Of a DNA stretch of 29,652 nt, positions 15,769-23,840 are shown one piece after another. Location: NCBI GenBank assembly GCA_002501605.1, contig DANW01000016.1:3000-32651 (forward strand). Direction: 5' to 3'. Source of the DNA: Euryarchaeota archaeon UBA28 (GTDB lineage Archaea > Thermoplasmatota > Poseidoniia > Poseidoniales > Thalassarchaeaceae). Within the stretch, counting starts at the first letter, position 1, and every line of letters starts with the position of its first letter. The notes beneath the pieces were generated by a model. The model was not told where the DNA came from. It worked only from the letters and a program-made list of their open reading frames with translations, and searched no databases. Made by a program: the position numbers and the translations under genes.

Positions 15769-16395
15769 ATGGTTCGGATAACTAAGGTTCACACTGGAGG
15801 AGGCGATGGGGGGGAGACCTCGCTTGTAGATGGTACTCGAGTCGGGAAGGAGAATCCCAGAGTTGGGGTCTACGGAACAATCGATGAGGCTAATTCTGCG
15901 ATAGGAATTGTCCGTGCAGAGATTTCAAGGCTTCAGAATCCTAAGGTCGCTGACGAGTCTGTTCAATCCTTGGCTGATCGTCTTATCGAGGCTGACAAAA
16001 TGCTTGGGATAATTCAGCAGGAGTTGTTTGACGTGGGGGCCGAGTGTGCATGTCCGCCAGGAGGAGTTCCTGAGCAGATGTCCATAATTGGGAGAGAAGC
16101 GGGAGACAGGCTAGTTGAGGAAATGGATCATATGCTTGAAGATCTAGCGCCTTTGTCATCATTCATACTGCCAACAGGGAATCCGGTAGTCGCAAACCTA
16201 CACATGGCCCGTACCATTGTTCGGAGGGCAGAAAGGGAAGCCTGCGCCCTTCGTGAGGAAATCAGGAAAGACGTTATCAGTTATCTGAACAGGCTTTCTG
16301 ATCATTGTTTCGTACTAGCACGTTGGCTTACCGGGGAAGAGGGGGAATCCCTCTGGACGCCTCTTGGGAAGAGGAAATTAGGGGATCATTCCTGA
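15769..16395 (+). CDS. Cob(I)alamin adenosyltransferase, PduO type
   Basis: A 208-residue PduO-type corrinoid adenosyltransferase, which transfers the 5'-deoxyadenosyl group of ATP to cob(I)alamin to form adenosylcobalamin. Evidence: TGGGDGGETSL near the amino end (ATP binding), YGTIDEANSAIG, SSFILPTG and RTIVRRAEREA, all in family order and at family length. ATG 15769 is used because GGGGGT lies 5 bases upstream and the product begins MVRITKVHTGGG; a longer frame to 15658 would overlap the previous gene. Adenosylcobalamin would serve B12-dependent mutases or ribonucleotide reductase elsewhere in the genome. The 3' end overlaps the convergent Nudix gene by 18 bases. Confidence 0.93.
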   Translation: MVRITKVHTGGGDGGETSLVDGTRVGKENPRVGVYGTIDEANSAIGIVRAEISRLQNPKVADESVQSLADRLIEADKMLGIIQQELFDVGAECACPPGGVPEQMSIIGREAGDRLVEEMDHMLEDLAPLSSFILPTGNPVVANLHMARTIVRRAEREACALREEIRKDVISYLNRLSDHCFVLARWLTGEEGESLWTPLGKRKLGDHS

Positions 16396-16815
16396 TTTCT
16401 TCATATGAACTATAGCCGAACGGAGAAGTTGCCTCTCTTGTTCGAATGTTAACATAGACTCTGCATCATCGTAGTCGAGCCACAAATAACTAGTGTGCTC
16501 CTCTGATAACTTGACATCGACCTCGTCCGTTCTTGCGATGTACCAATAGACCTGCTTTGATGTGCTCCGTCCTTTCTTCCTGAAGGTATATTCTGTTCTG
16601 GATTCCCAATAGTTGTCGATCTCCACCGTCTCGATGCCGGTTTCTTCCTTCAACTCCCTTGCCGCCGTCTCATGGCGAGAAAGATCGGTTCGTTCAACGT
16701 GGCCCTTAGGAAAGCTCCAATGGCCTTGGGGGTATTGGAGGAGAAGGATAGAGTCATAGTTTAGTAAGATGAAACCGCAGGAGGTCTCCATTGGCCCTGG
16801 AGTGGTTGCAGTCAT
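16378..16815 (-). CDS. Nudix hydrolase (diadenosine tetraphosphatase-like)
   Basis: A 145-residue Nudix protein most like bis(5'-nucleosyl)-tetraphosphatase (NUDT2-like), which cleaves Ap4A. It begins with ETSCGFILL, then GHWSFPKGHVE, as in that subfamily. The Nudix box is GHVERTDLSRHETAARELKE followed by ETGI; between the first Gly and REL it is one residue longer than the standard pattern, and the usual Glu is Asp or displaced. The REXXEE core is intact, so activity is likely. A GTG at 16821 also exists; ATG 16815 was preferred. The substrate is inferred. Confidence 0.88.
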   Translation of the reverse strand: MTATTPGPMETSCGFILLNYDSILLLQYPQGHWSFPKGHVERTDLSRHETAARELKEETGIETVEIDNYWESRTEYTFRKKGRSTSKQVYWYIARTDEVDVKLSEEHTSYLWLDYDDAESMLTFEQERQLLRSAIVHMKKSGMIP

Positions 16816-16901
16816 ACTCACAGTAGGAGGGTTGTAGTCAAAACATTACTGATTAGTTTGGACCAAAAGCACCTTTGAGTAGATAGTATCCGAGTCGATT
16901 C

Positions 16902-17879
16902 ATGGATGTCGACCCGCTTTCTCTGAGCATCCGGAGGATAGTCACTGATAGCGACCTAGACGGGGTTGTTACGGCTGCAATTCTGAGGAGGTGGTGGCCT
17001 AATTGTGAGATTGTGTTCGGTCACCCTGGCGAATTGAGGGCTGGTCTCATGGACCACTTGATGGACCGGGAGACAGCGGTTTGTGACCTGCCAAGGCATC
17101 CGAATTGTGGTTTGAGTATAGATCATCACCAATCTAACATTCCCACGGACAGTGAAGATGGGGTAGTTTCAGTTTGGAGGCCGACTCCCTCAGCCGCGAG
17201 GATAGCATATGATCTGGTTAAAGAGAGGCTGGATGTCTCTGATCTTGAGGAGCTATTGGAGTGGGTGGACAAGCTTGACGGAGGGGGGGTTTCAAGGGAA
17301 GAATACCTCTCGAACGAGCCTGCGGTCTGGCTAGGTAGGGTTATCGATGTAAATGAGGGTACAGCGATGGCCGTCTTAGAGGCCCTGGAGGAAGGCATGC
17401 AAATAGAGGACATCCTCAGAATCCCAATGATTTCTGTGAAGCTAGAGGAGAGGAAGCATCAGAGGTCCCTGCTATCCGGTATTATCTCAGAAAGAACCCA
17501 TGTCGTGGACCGAATGGCTATTGCCAGGTTAGATGGTTTGGGGATGCGTTCCAATGGGTATCATATTACAGCATTTGCAGGGGATTCATGTGATGCTTGT
17601 ATCGTGATTCATGGCGACATAGGAGCGTCTTTCGGGGAAGAGGGAAGATATCCAGTTTCGGCGTCTTTCTACACGAACTCGTTCCTTCACAAAGAAGGAG
17701 GGGTTTTCGACTTAACACAGCTCGCGACTTATTTCGATGCGGACGGAGGAGGGCATGCAAATGCATGTGGATGCAGGGTTAAGGCGATTACGAACGGCTC
17801 TGTCGTGAACAGGGAGATATCTGAAGAAGACGTTGACAGGAATATCACAAAATGGCTTGAGCTTTGGTCCAAGCGCTAG
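16902..17879 (+). CDS. DHH family phosphoesterase
   Basis: A 325-residue DHH/DHHA1 phosphoesterase. TDSDLDGVV (Asp16, Asp18) is the first metal motif, CDLP (Asp62) the second, IDHHQSN (Asp74-His75-His76) the signature, and DADGGGHANACGC near residue 280 is the DHHA1 substrate-binding motif. Relatives include RecJ-like nucleases, NrnA oligoribonucleases and cyclic dinucleotide phosphodiesterases. The compact size without an OB or CBS domain argues for a nano-RNase or small-substrate enzyme, but this is inference. No membrane segment. The last 4 bases overlap the convergent membrane-protein gene. Confidence 0.9.
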   Translation: MDVDPLSLSIRRIVTDSDLDGVVTAAILRRWWPNCEIVFGHPGELRAGLMDHLMDRETAVCDLPRHPNCGLSIDHHQSNIPTDSEDGVVSVWRPTPSAARIAYDLVKERLDVSDLEELLEWVDKLDGGGVSREEYLSNEPAVWLGRVIDVNEGTAMAVLEALEEGMQIEDILRIPMISVKLEERKHQRSLLSGIISERTHVVDRMAIARLDGLGMRSNGYHITAFAGDSCDACIVIHGDIGASFGEEGRYPVSASFYTNSFLHKEGGVFDLTQLATYFDADGGGHANACGCRVKAITNGSVVNREISEEDVDRNITKWLELWSKR

Positions 17880-18289
17880 TCATCTGACAAAGGTCCAATA
17901 CTCATCAGTACATATGCTGACTGAGTCAGCATTAGGAAACCGAACAAAGACAAGACCAATCCAGTAGGGGTCGGAAGTATGTGTTGTAGGTGATTACCAG
18001 AAACCCAAGCCATGGAGAGGACTATGAGAGAGGAGAATAGCACCTTCTTCGCGGATGAAGAGGGCTCCTTCCAGAGATCCACCCAAGGAATTAACCCTCT
18101 CCTTTTGAATGTTAATCTATACCATGACACATAGAACAGGGCCAGAGAAGTTGAGCCGATTAGACCAAGGGTAAATGTCTCTGAATCCCATGGCCCATCA
18201 ACGGATATCTTCAGGAATACCACATTGATCAGGAGGGCTGCACCTACTAGTCCGTGGATTCTCCATTCGGGCCCGCTAGCCTCCTCCAT
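17876..18289 (-). CDS. Unrecognised small membrane protein
   Basis: 137 residues with four likely membrane helices (about 12-28, 39-56, 84-101 and 109-130), separated by a basic loop (YRLTFKRRG) and an amphipathic IPWVDLWKEPSS stretch. No family motif was recognised. Its first residues (MEEASGPEW) are hydrophilic, so there is no cleavable signal. It overlaps the end of the DHH gene by 4 bases and is divergent from the GNAT gene across a short AT-rich promoter. Confidence 0.65.
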   Translation of the reverse strand: MEEASGPEWRIHGLVGAALLINVVFLKISVDGPWDSETFTLGLIGSTSLALFYVSWYRLTFKRRGLIPWVDLWKEPSSSAKKVLFSSLIVLSMAWVSGNHLQHILPTPTGLVLSLFGFLMLTQSAYVLMSIGPLSDD

Positions 18290-18328
18290 GGGATGGCCAA
18301 AGGGCTCTAGCGCTTCAAATAAACTAAG

Positions 18329-18338
18329 GATATATTTT
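18329..18338 (+). promoter_or_regulatory. TATA-box-like promoter of the GNAT gene
   Basis: GATATATTTT lies with its centre about 28 bases before ATG 18362, the spacing expected of an archaeal TATA box with a leaderless transcript. This supports ATG 18362 over the in-frame TTG 18341. Confidence 0.55.
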
Positions 18339-18361
18339 CATTGACCCCATCGGGGGTAGCA

Positions 18362-18793
18362 ATGAGGCAAGGACTGGTTTGGGAGAACTCTGTGGATGAT
18401 GCTCATCTGGACCTGAGATACAGAGTTCTGAGAGTGGGACTTCCTCGTGGAACTGAACATTATCCGGGAATTGATAATGACCCACGGACCAGATTTCTAT
18501 GTGCATACGAGAAAGGCGAGCTTATTGGGTGCTCCACACTTCAGATAGACGAAAGAGAGGGGTGCAGATTCAGGATAAGAGGAATGGCGGTTAGTCCAGA
18601 ACACAGGAACAGGGGAGTCGGTTCTAGTATCGTCAGAGAGCTTCAGGAATATGCCTCTAGTAAGAGTAGTGGCATATGGTGTAATGCTAGAATCAGGGCC
18701 GTACCTATGTACAGGAGATGCGGATTCGTAGAGGTATCTGATGTTTTCGAGATTGAAGGAATTGGATTACATTACGATATGGAGTGGAAATAG
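18362..18793 (+). CDS. GNAT family N-acetyltransferase
   Basis: A 143-residue GNAT-fold acetyltransferase using acetyl-CoA. GMAVSPEHRNRGVGSSIVRE is motif A with the pyrophosphate-binding R/Q-x-x-G-x-G loop (HRNRGVGS); AVPMYRRCGFVEVS near the end is motif B. The early part (DLRYRVLRVGLPRGTE) resembles uncharacterised acetyltransferases of the ElaA/YjdJ-like kind, but the substrate cannot be told. ATG 18362 is used because an upstream TATA-like element is placed for a leaderless mRNA. Divergent from the small membrane protein. Confidence 0.88.
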   Translation: MRQGLVWENSVDDAHLDLRYRVLRVGLPRGTEHYPGIDNDPRTRFLCAYEKGELIGCSTLQIDEREGCRFRIRGMAVSPEHRNRGVGSSIVRELQEYASSKSSGIWCNARIRAVPMYRRCGFVEVSDVFEIEGIGLHYDMEWK

Positions 18794-18811
18794 GCACAAT
18801 AATATCATTTA

Positions 18812-18820
18812 TCTATATAC
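18812..18820 (+). promoter_or_regulatory. TATA-box-like promoter of the duplicated membrane protein
   Basis: TCTATATAC stands in an AT-rich gap (18794-18860), about 45 bases before ATG 18861. This implies a short leader of roughly 18 bases. Confidence 0.5.
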
Positions 18821-18860
18821 AAACGTCACAACTATTAGCCTTCGATTGAAGTTTTGATCA

Positions 18861-19892
18861 ATGTTTGATAGAATCAAATCCACGCCTGCAAAAATTTGTC
18901 TTGTTATCAGTGCGCTTGTAGCGATAGTTTACTCATTGAACTTCATGCTATTCGCCGATTGTTATGTTACCGGTGGGGAAGGTTGCTTCACTCTCGGATT
19001 TTCCAACGAAACATCTGCTGGAATGGCCTCATATGGAAATGGGGGGCCTGAGACTGCATTTAATGGAGTACTGATGTTTGGTGTTTTCATGTCCACGATG
19101 CTAATACTTAACGAGGGGGCAAAGGGAATGTGGAAGATCATGATACCAGTAATCTTGGGTTTCGTTGTAATGTCTGTCACAATGTGGGCTTATTGGGGAG
19201 ACTTGGACTCCTCCGAGACACCGAAATATGTTGCTCCGATAACCACTGTGATATACATAGCGGCCTACTACCTTCTCAAGGCCGAGGACGAGGTAGATGA
19301 TGGGCTATCTGAATTTAGGATGGGTTTGAACATAGAGGACAAGCCATCACTTGTGGCTATGCTAGTAGTGGTCCTAATGGGGGTTTGGTACAGCTTCATG
19401 TCCATCGTCATGCCAGGGGAGAGAATAGCCGCCTTCGGTTTAGGGGAGGCAAGTCAGGAAATGCTCGATGCAGGCCTGGGAGCTCCTTCTGAGGTGACAG
19501 TAGCCGTAAGTGGTTCGCTATTCCTAGTCTACACACTCTGGACCGCAATGGTTGTATTGGACGGACCAAAAGGAAAGTGGTCAATATTGCATCCAGGAAT
19601 CTTCTTCCTAATCACTGCTACCATATCGACTTACATGGCATTAGTTGACAATGTTGGAGAGATAACAAGGCCGGTTTCCGATCAATCTGTAATTGATAGT
19701 GTTGCAGGGCCGGTTGCGATGCTACTAGTGTTGTATGCATATTACAGAATGAGGGATGAAGGAGTTGAAGACGGAATGACCGGCTACGGAGCTGGTATCG
19801 AGGAGATGACACCTAACGCGTTCAACGTCTTCTTGATCACTATCACATTGATAGTCGGACTGGTTTTCACCGCCAACGTGATGCTTTCTTAG
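18861..19892 (+). CDS. Membrane protein with internal duplication, function unknown
   Basis: 343 residues, about eight to nine hydrophobic segments, no family recognised. Two halves look homologous: EGAKGMWKIMIPVILGF...(about 90-155) and DGPKGKWSILHPGIFFL...(about 235-300). Each continues through a second helix and an acidic loop to AAYYLLKAEDEVDDGL or YAYYRMRDEGVEDGM. An early lumenal loop carries CYVTGGEGC, a possible disulfide. The pattern suggests a duplicated helical bundle of the inner membrane with cytosolic acidic loops. It has its own promoter-like element and ends just before tRNA-Cys on the other strand. The function cannot be told. Confidence 0.75.
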   Translation: MFDRIKSTPAKICLVISALVAIVYSLNFMLFADCYVTGGEGCFTLGFSNETSAGMASYGNGGPETAFNGVLMFGVFMSTMLILNEGAKGMWKIMIPVILGFVVMSVTMWAYWGDLDSSETPKYVAPITTVIYIAAYYLLKAEDEVDDGLSEFRMGLNIEDKPSLVAMLVVVLMGVWYSFMSIVMPGERIAAFGLGEASQEMLDAGLGAPSEVTVAVSGSLFLVYTLWTAMVVLDGPKGKWSILHPGIFFLITATISTYMALVDNVGEITRPVSDQSVIDSVAGPVAMLLVLYAYYRMRDEGVEDGMTGYGAGIEEMTPNAFNVFLITITLIVGLVFTANVMLS

Positions 19893-19902
19893 AAATTAAT
19901 GG

Positions 19903-19973
19903 AGCACGGACCGGGATTTGCACCCGGGTCCAGGGATCTGCAATCCCTTGCATAGCTACTCTGCCATCCGTGC
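19903..19973 (-). tRNA. tRNA-Cys(GCA)
   Basis: Minus strand: acceptor GCACGGA pairs with TCCGTGC; TG at positions 8-9; anticodon stem AGGGA/TCCCT with loop TTGCAGA gives anticodon GCA; T stem CCGGG/CCCGG; discriminator T, as usual for tRNA-Cys. CCA is encoded at 19902-19900. The T loop reads TGCAAAT rather than the usual TTCAAAT. Confidence 0.93.
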
Positions 19974-20042
19974 TGTGTGTTTCGGACAGGACATCCTCTC
20001 TTGAAGGCTATCCGAGATTCGGCATACCTTGATGGTCGTCCT

Positions 20043-21188
20043 ATGTATCCCAGATACATGCCAGACATCTCAAAGAGGTTCGAGGGGCTGGGAGTTGGTT
20101 TCGCCCCTTACCTGCAACCACCGGGACCAGAAATCGTAAGGTGGACAGTTGGAGAGCCTGGTTTTGCAACCCCCGAGGAGATTTTGGCGACCGCGATATC
20201 AGAGTTGGAGTCTGGTAACACAAAGTATACCAGGGGGGCTGGATCACTCAAGCTTTGTAATGCGGTCTCAGATTATCTAATGACTCATCATGATATCCAT
20301 GTCTCAGCTGAGGACATAGTGGTGACCCCGGGAGCGAAGCAAGCAATGCTTTACTCGTTCCTAATCACAACGATGCCGGGAGATGAGGTGATCCTATTGG
20401 CCCCATCTTGGGCATCTTACGAGCCTATGCTGGAGTTTATCGGCGCCATACCCGTTCACGTCCCTGTGAGGAAAGATAATTTTCACCCCGATCTAGATGC
20501 CATCAAGGATGCCATTACAGAAAGGACCAAGATGATTCTAATCAATTCCCCTTGTAATCCAACAGGAGCGGTATTCACCCCTGAGGAGATTCAAGGAATC
20601 TTGGATATAGCTACGGATAACGACTTGTGGATAGTCTCGGATGAAATCTATTCCCGTATGATTTGGGTGGATTGGCCCCATGTTTCACCCGCTTCTCTTC
20701 CAGGTGGAATTGAGAGGACAATAGTCGTCAATGGATGGTCTAAATCATGGGCCATGACAGGCATGAGGCTGGGTTTCCTCACAGGACCACCCAACGCGGT
20801 CAAAGCGGCAATTAAGAGTCAGGCGAATTCTGCTTCTCATGTTCCTACTTTCATGATGGAAGCGGCTAGAGTTGCCTTGGGATGTGATGAGGCTGTTGAG
20901 GAATTCAACGCGGAATACGAAAAGAGAAGGGAGATAATGAAGAAGGGGCTTTCTGATCTCCCGGGAATTAGAGTAGTCGAGCCTGAGGGGGCGTTCTACA
21001 TATTCGCGGATATCACCGGAACCGGAATGTCTGATACAGAGTTCGCGGACGGTGCTTTGGAGGCAGGGGTCCAGCTTATTCCTGCCTCATTGATTACTGG
21101 GGGGGAGGGTTTCATCAGGGTGTCTTATGCAACGGATGAGGAGTCGATACATGAAGGGATTCGCAGATTGAAATCTTGGCTTATCTAG
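20043..21188 (+). CDS. Class I/II PLP-dependent aminotransferase
   Basis: A fold-type I aminotransferase (381 residues from ATG 20043), most like archaeal aspartate/aromatic aminotransferases. Evidence: GEPGFATPEEI, KYTRGAGSLKL, TPGAKQAM, NSPCNPTG, SDEIYSRM and the PLP-lysine motif NGWSKSWAMTGMRLGF (Lys about 234), with a carboxy-terminal SLITGGEGFIRVSYA that holds the substrate carboxylate-binding Arg. An in-frame GTG at 19977 gives 22 more residues but lies 4 bases from tRNA-Cys, leaving no room for a promoter; ATG 20058 is another choice. It is followed by speD after about 36 bases; a role linked to methionine salvage or aspartate is possible but unproven. Confidence 0.9.
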   Translation: MYPRYMPDISKRFEGLGVGFAPYLQPPGPEIVRWTVGEPGFATPEEILATAISELESGNTKYTRGAGSLKLCNAVSDYLMTHHDIHVSAEDIVVTPGAKQAMLYSFLITTMPGDEVILLAPSWASYEPMLEFIGAIPVHVPVRKDNFHPDLDAIKDAITERTKMILINSPCNPTGAVFTPEEIQGILDIATDNDLWIVSDEIYSRMIWVDWPHVSPASLPGGIERTIVVNGWSKSWAMTGMRLGFLTGPPNAVKAAIKSQANSASHVPTFMMEAARVALGCDEAVEEFNAEYEKRREIMKKGLSDLPGIRVVEPEGAFYIFADITGTGMSDTEFADGALEAGVQLIPASLITGGEGFIRVSYATDEESIHEGIRRLKSWLI

Positions 21189-21224
21189 TCGAGAGCTTGA
21201 AATCACATATCCACACGAGTGGGC

Positions 21225-21599
21225 ATGGTAGGCGGACAGTCGCGGGGAACCCACGTCCTACTTGATTACCGGAATTATTCTTCTACCAAAGAAAATGATG
21301 GGTGGTGGATTCTAGATCTAATGAGACAGAGTGTTAGAAAGTGTGGGATAAGAGAGGTCCATTCACATGTCGAGATTTTCGATGGGGACCTGAGTCCCCC
21401 TGGTTTTGCTGCCGTGGTACTGATAGACGAAAGTCATGTAACCGCCCATTGCTATTCCGAAAGCGGGTTGCTCGCCATAGATGTTTTCACTTGTGGTGAT
21501 CATGACCCTGATTGCGTGGCAGAACAAATACATGGAAGATTGGTTTCAGAGAATGGTGAGATAATACTTGATAGGAGACAGAGAATTGACAGGTTCTAG
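21225..21599 (+). CDS. speD: S-adenosylmethionine decarboxylase (pyruvoyl, SpeD class 1b-like)
   Basis: A 124-residue proenzyme that makes decarboxylated SAM, the aminopropyl donor for spermidine-type polyamines. IDESHVTAH carries the self-cleavage site Glu69-Ser70, with Ser70 becoming the pyruvoyl group, and His75; FTCG carries Cys90. The spacings Ser+5=His and Ser+20=Cys equal those of the Thermotoga enzyme (S63, H68, C83). GTHVLLDYRN at the amino end is also typical. ATG 21225 is used; a GTG two codons earlier is possible. The downstream DHS-like gene starts 10 bases after the stop, so co-transcription is likely. Confidence 0.93.
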   Translation: MVGGQSRGTHVLLDYRNYSSTKENDGWWILDLMRQSVRKCGIREVHSHVEIFDGDLSPPGFAAVVLIDESHVTAHCYSESGLLAIDVFTCGDHDPDCVAEQIHGRLVSENGEIILDRRQRIDRF

Positions 21600-21609
21600 A
21601 GGGAGTTAG

Positions 21610-22554
21610 ATGAGTATCAAGGAGTTTGTTTCGGAGCATTTCCACCATTTCAATGCGGGGGAGCTAGCGAGATGTGGGAATTCTTTGAGTGGGTTTCTTG
21701 ATACTGGCGGCAGGCTCATGGTTACCTTGGCAGGGGCCATGTCTACTGCACAAATAGGGAGGAGTCTTGCGCCGGCAATAAGGTCACAGAAGGTCCATGC
21801 AATATGTTGCACTGGGGCTAATCTAGAGGAGGAATTATTCAGTCTCATTTCTAGATCTGAATATGAGGATGTCCATGATTGGAGGAATCTTCATCCTCTA
21901 GATGAGGAATCGCTTCGAGAAAGAGGGATGAACAGAGTCACAGATGTGGCTATTCCAGAGGACGTCTTCAGAGATGTCGAGGGCCAACTGGATTCCCTTT
22001 GGGAAGACGCAGAAGTCGCGGGTGATAGCAGATTTCCGCATGAGTATCTGTATGATATCATTCTCCATGGGGACTTAGATTTTGACGAGTCTTCTGATAA
22101 GTCTTGGTTAGTCGCGGCGGCGGATGCCAATCTTCCCATTTTTACGCCGGGATGGGAGGACTCAACTCTGGCAAACATACTGGCTGCCAGGATACTTGAT
22201 AGGACCGTAAAGGACTCTTCGATAATCAAAGGGGGACTGGAAGCAATGCAGGCTCTGGCTGACTGGTACAGGGAAGACGATTCGCCCACCGGTATCCTTC
22301 AGGTCGGAGGAGGGATTGCTGGGGATTTCGCCATCTCTGTTGTCCCTATGCTTAGGCAGGATGTAGGAATAGATATCCCAAGATGGGCTTGGTATGCGCA
22401 GATCTCAGAATCTAGGCCATCTTATGGGGGATACTCTGGTGCACCTCCAACTGAGAAGATAAGCTGGGATAAGCTAGATGTTACCACTCCGAAATTTGTC
22501 ATTGAGTCGGATGCTACTATTGTTTTGCCAATCCTACTATCTATGCTGGAATAG
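21610..22554 (+). CDS. Deoxyhypusine synthase-like protein (bacterial-type DHS/homospermidine synthase group)
   Basis: 314 residues with the deoxyhypusine synthase fold: TGANLEEELF at 68-77, GGG (233-235) of the NAD site, and EKISWDK holding Glu282, Trp286 and Lys288, matching human E323, W327 and catalytic K329. Unlike archaeal and eukaryotic DHS, the segment after GGG is IAGDF where those have a VKHH-type His pair, and the ARPSYGGYSGAPP-like loop (here SRPSYGGYSGAPP) resembles the bacterial DHS-like group. Some of that group make homospermidine or related polyamines instead of modifying aIF5A. The position directly after speD, with GGAG before the ATG, fits either role. Its end overlaps the convergent eno gene by 18 bases. 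Confidence 0.87.
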   Translation: MSIKEFVSEHFHHFNAGELARCGNSLSGFLDTGGRLMVTLAGAMSTAQIGRSLAPAIRSQKVHAICCTGANLEEELFSLISRSEYEDVHDWRNLHPLDEESLRERGMNRVTDVAIPEDVFRDVEGQLDSLWEDAEVAGDSRFPHEYLYDIILHGDLDFDESSDKSWLVAAADANLPIFTPGWEDSTLANILAARILDRTVKDSSIIKGGLEAMQALADWYREDDSPTGILQVGGGIAGDFAISVVPMLRQDVGIDIPRWAWYAQISESRPSYGGYSGAPPTEKISWDKLDVTTPKFVIESDATIVLPILLSMLE

Positions 22555-23787
22555 CTTCGAGAAGGTGTCGCATTTCTCAGAAATTCTCAATAATTGGTTG
22601 TATTTTGACGTTCTATCACTTCTAGCTGGCGCTCCGGTTTTGATTTGTCCTGCGTTAGTTCCAACGGCTATGTCCGCGATAATTGAGTCTGCTGTTTCAC
22701 CGGAACGGTGACTTATGATAGTGCCAAATCCAGCGGCCTTTGCCATTGCTATGACCACGAGTGTTTCTGTAACTGTTCCTATCTGGTTGAGCTTGATGAG
22801 GATTGCATTTGAAGCGCCTGTCTCAATCCCCTTAGCGAGTCGATCAGGATTAGTAACATAGAGATCGTCACCCACGACCTGAACTCTATGGCCTTCCCTC
22901 TGGGTGAATTCAGTCCAAGAATCCCAGTCGTCTTCACCAAATGGATCTTCAATAGAGACTATCGGATAGCTATCGAGCCAAGAGGAGTAGAGGCGCCCCA
23001 ACTCTGATCCATCGATTACCTTTCCATCGATATGGTACCCATCATCGTGCAAGAATTCTTGACTGGCAACGTCTAACGCGATAGAGACCTGATTTCCTGG
23101 TTGGTATCCTGCGCTGACAATTGCCTCCATGACGTATCTTAGTCCGTCCTCGTTACAGGGCAGGTCTGGAGCGAATCCTCCCTCGTCACCAACTCCTCCG
23201 AGTAACCCCGCATCCTTTAGGACAGATCGAAGTGAGTGATAGATTTCGACACCGGCACGAAGAGCTTCGGGATATGATTCAAACCCGTGTGGAACAATCA
23301 TAAATTCCTGAACATCGACATTTGAGTTAGCATGAGCTCCACCATTGAGGATATTCATCAGTGGAACGGGTATAGATTCCTGGCCATCCGAGATGTGTTG
23401 CCAGATTTCACCGTCACCTACAGTGGCCCTTAGGCAGGCCATAGAGGCTCCCAACATGGCATTGGCACCTAATTTGGCCTTATTCGAGGTCGAGTCGACG
23501 GTCATCATTGCTGTATCCACGACTCCTTGGTCACCGGCGTCTAAACCCACCAAGGCGTCTGCGATTGGCCCATTGACATTCCGAACCGCGGTATCGACGC
23601 CCTTGCCCCCCCAGCGATTCCCTCCATCTCGTAACTCCATAGCTTCATGACGACCTGTACTGGCGCCTGATGGAACCATTGCTCGACCCATCGTCCCGTC
23701 CTCTGTAAGACAATCCACCTCAACGGTTGGGTTACCTCTGGAATCGAGGACCATTCTCGCGGAAATTCGGGAGATGCGGGTTCCCAT
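22537..23787 (-). CDS. eno: Enolase
   Basis: A 416-residue enolase interconverting 2-phosphoglycerate and phosphoenolpyruvate. All key sites are present: ARMVLDSRGNPTVEVD, SGASTG loop, GGAHANS, GDEGGFAP (general acid/base Glu), the Mg ligands in ALDVA and EDPF and GDD, LIKLNQIGT (catalytic Lys), SHRSGETAD and KTGAPARSDR. ATG 23787 (MGTRISRISAR) gives the normal length; the frame runs open to 23865 but that extension is not family-like. In many archaea eno sits beside the uS9-Rpo10 cluster; here it is about 17 kb away on the same strand. Confidence 0.98.
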   Translation of the reverse strand: MGTRISRISARMVLDSRGNPTVEVDCLTEDGTMGRAMVPSGASTGRHEAMELRDGGNRWGGKGVDTAVRNVNGPIADALVGLDAGDQGVVDTAMMTVDSTSNKAKLGANAMLGASMACLRATVGDGEIWQHISDGQESIPVPLMNILNGGAHANSNVDVQEFMIVPHGFESYPEALRAGVEIYHSLRSVLKDAGLLGGVGDEGGFAPDLPCNEDGLRYVMEAIVSAGYQPGNQVSIALDVASQEFLHDDGYHIDGKVIDGSELGRLYSSWLDSYPIVSIEDPFGEDDWDSWTEFTQREGHRVQVVGDDLYVTNPDRLAKGIETGASNAILIKLNQIGTVTETLVVIAMAKAAGFGTIISHRSGETADSIIADIAVGTNAGQIKTGAPARSDRTSKYNQLLRISEKCDTFSKLFQHR

Positions 23788-23840
23788 GTACCGTGGACTG
23801 TGGGACGTCTTCTCAACATTGTCCTTGAGACTGATCATAA

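Noticed and set aside
19977..20042. GTG 19977 as the aminotransferase start
   Set aside because: It would begin 4 bases from tRNA-Cys with no promoter space; ATG 20043 is within the normal family start region.
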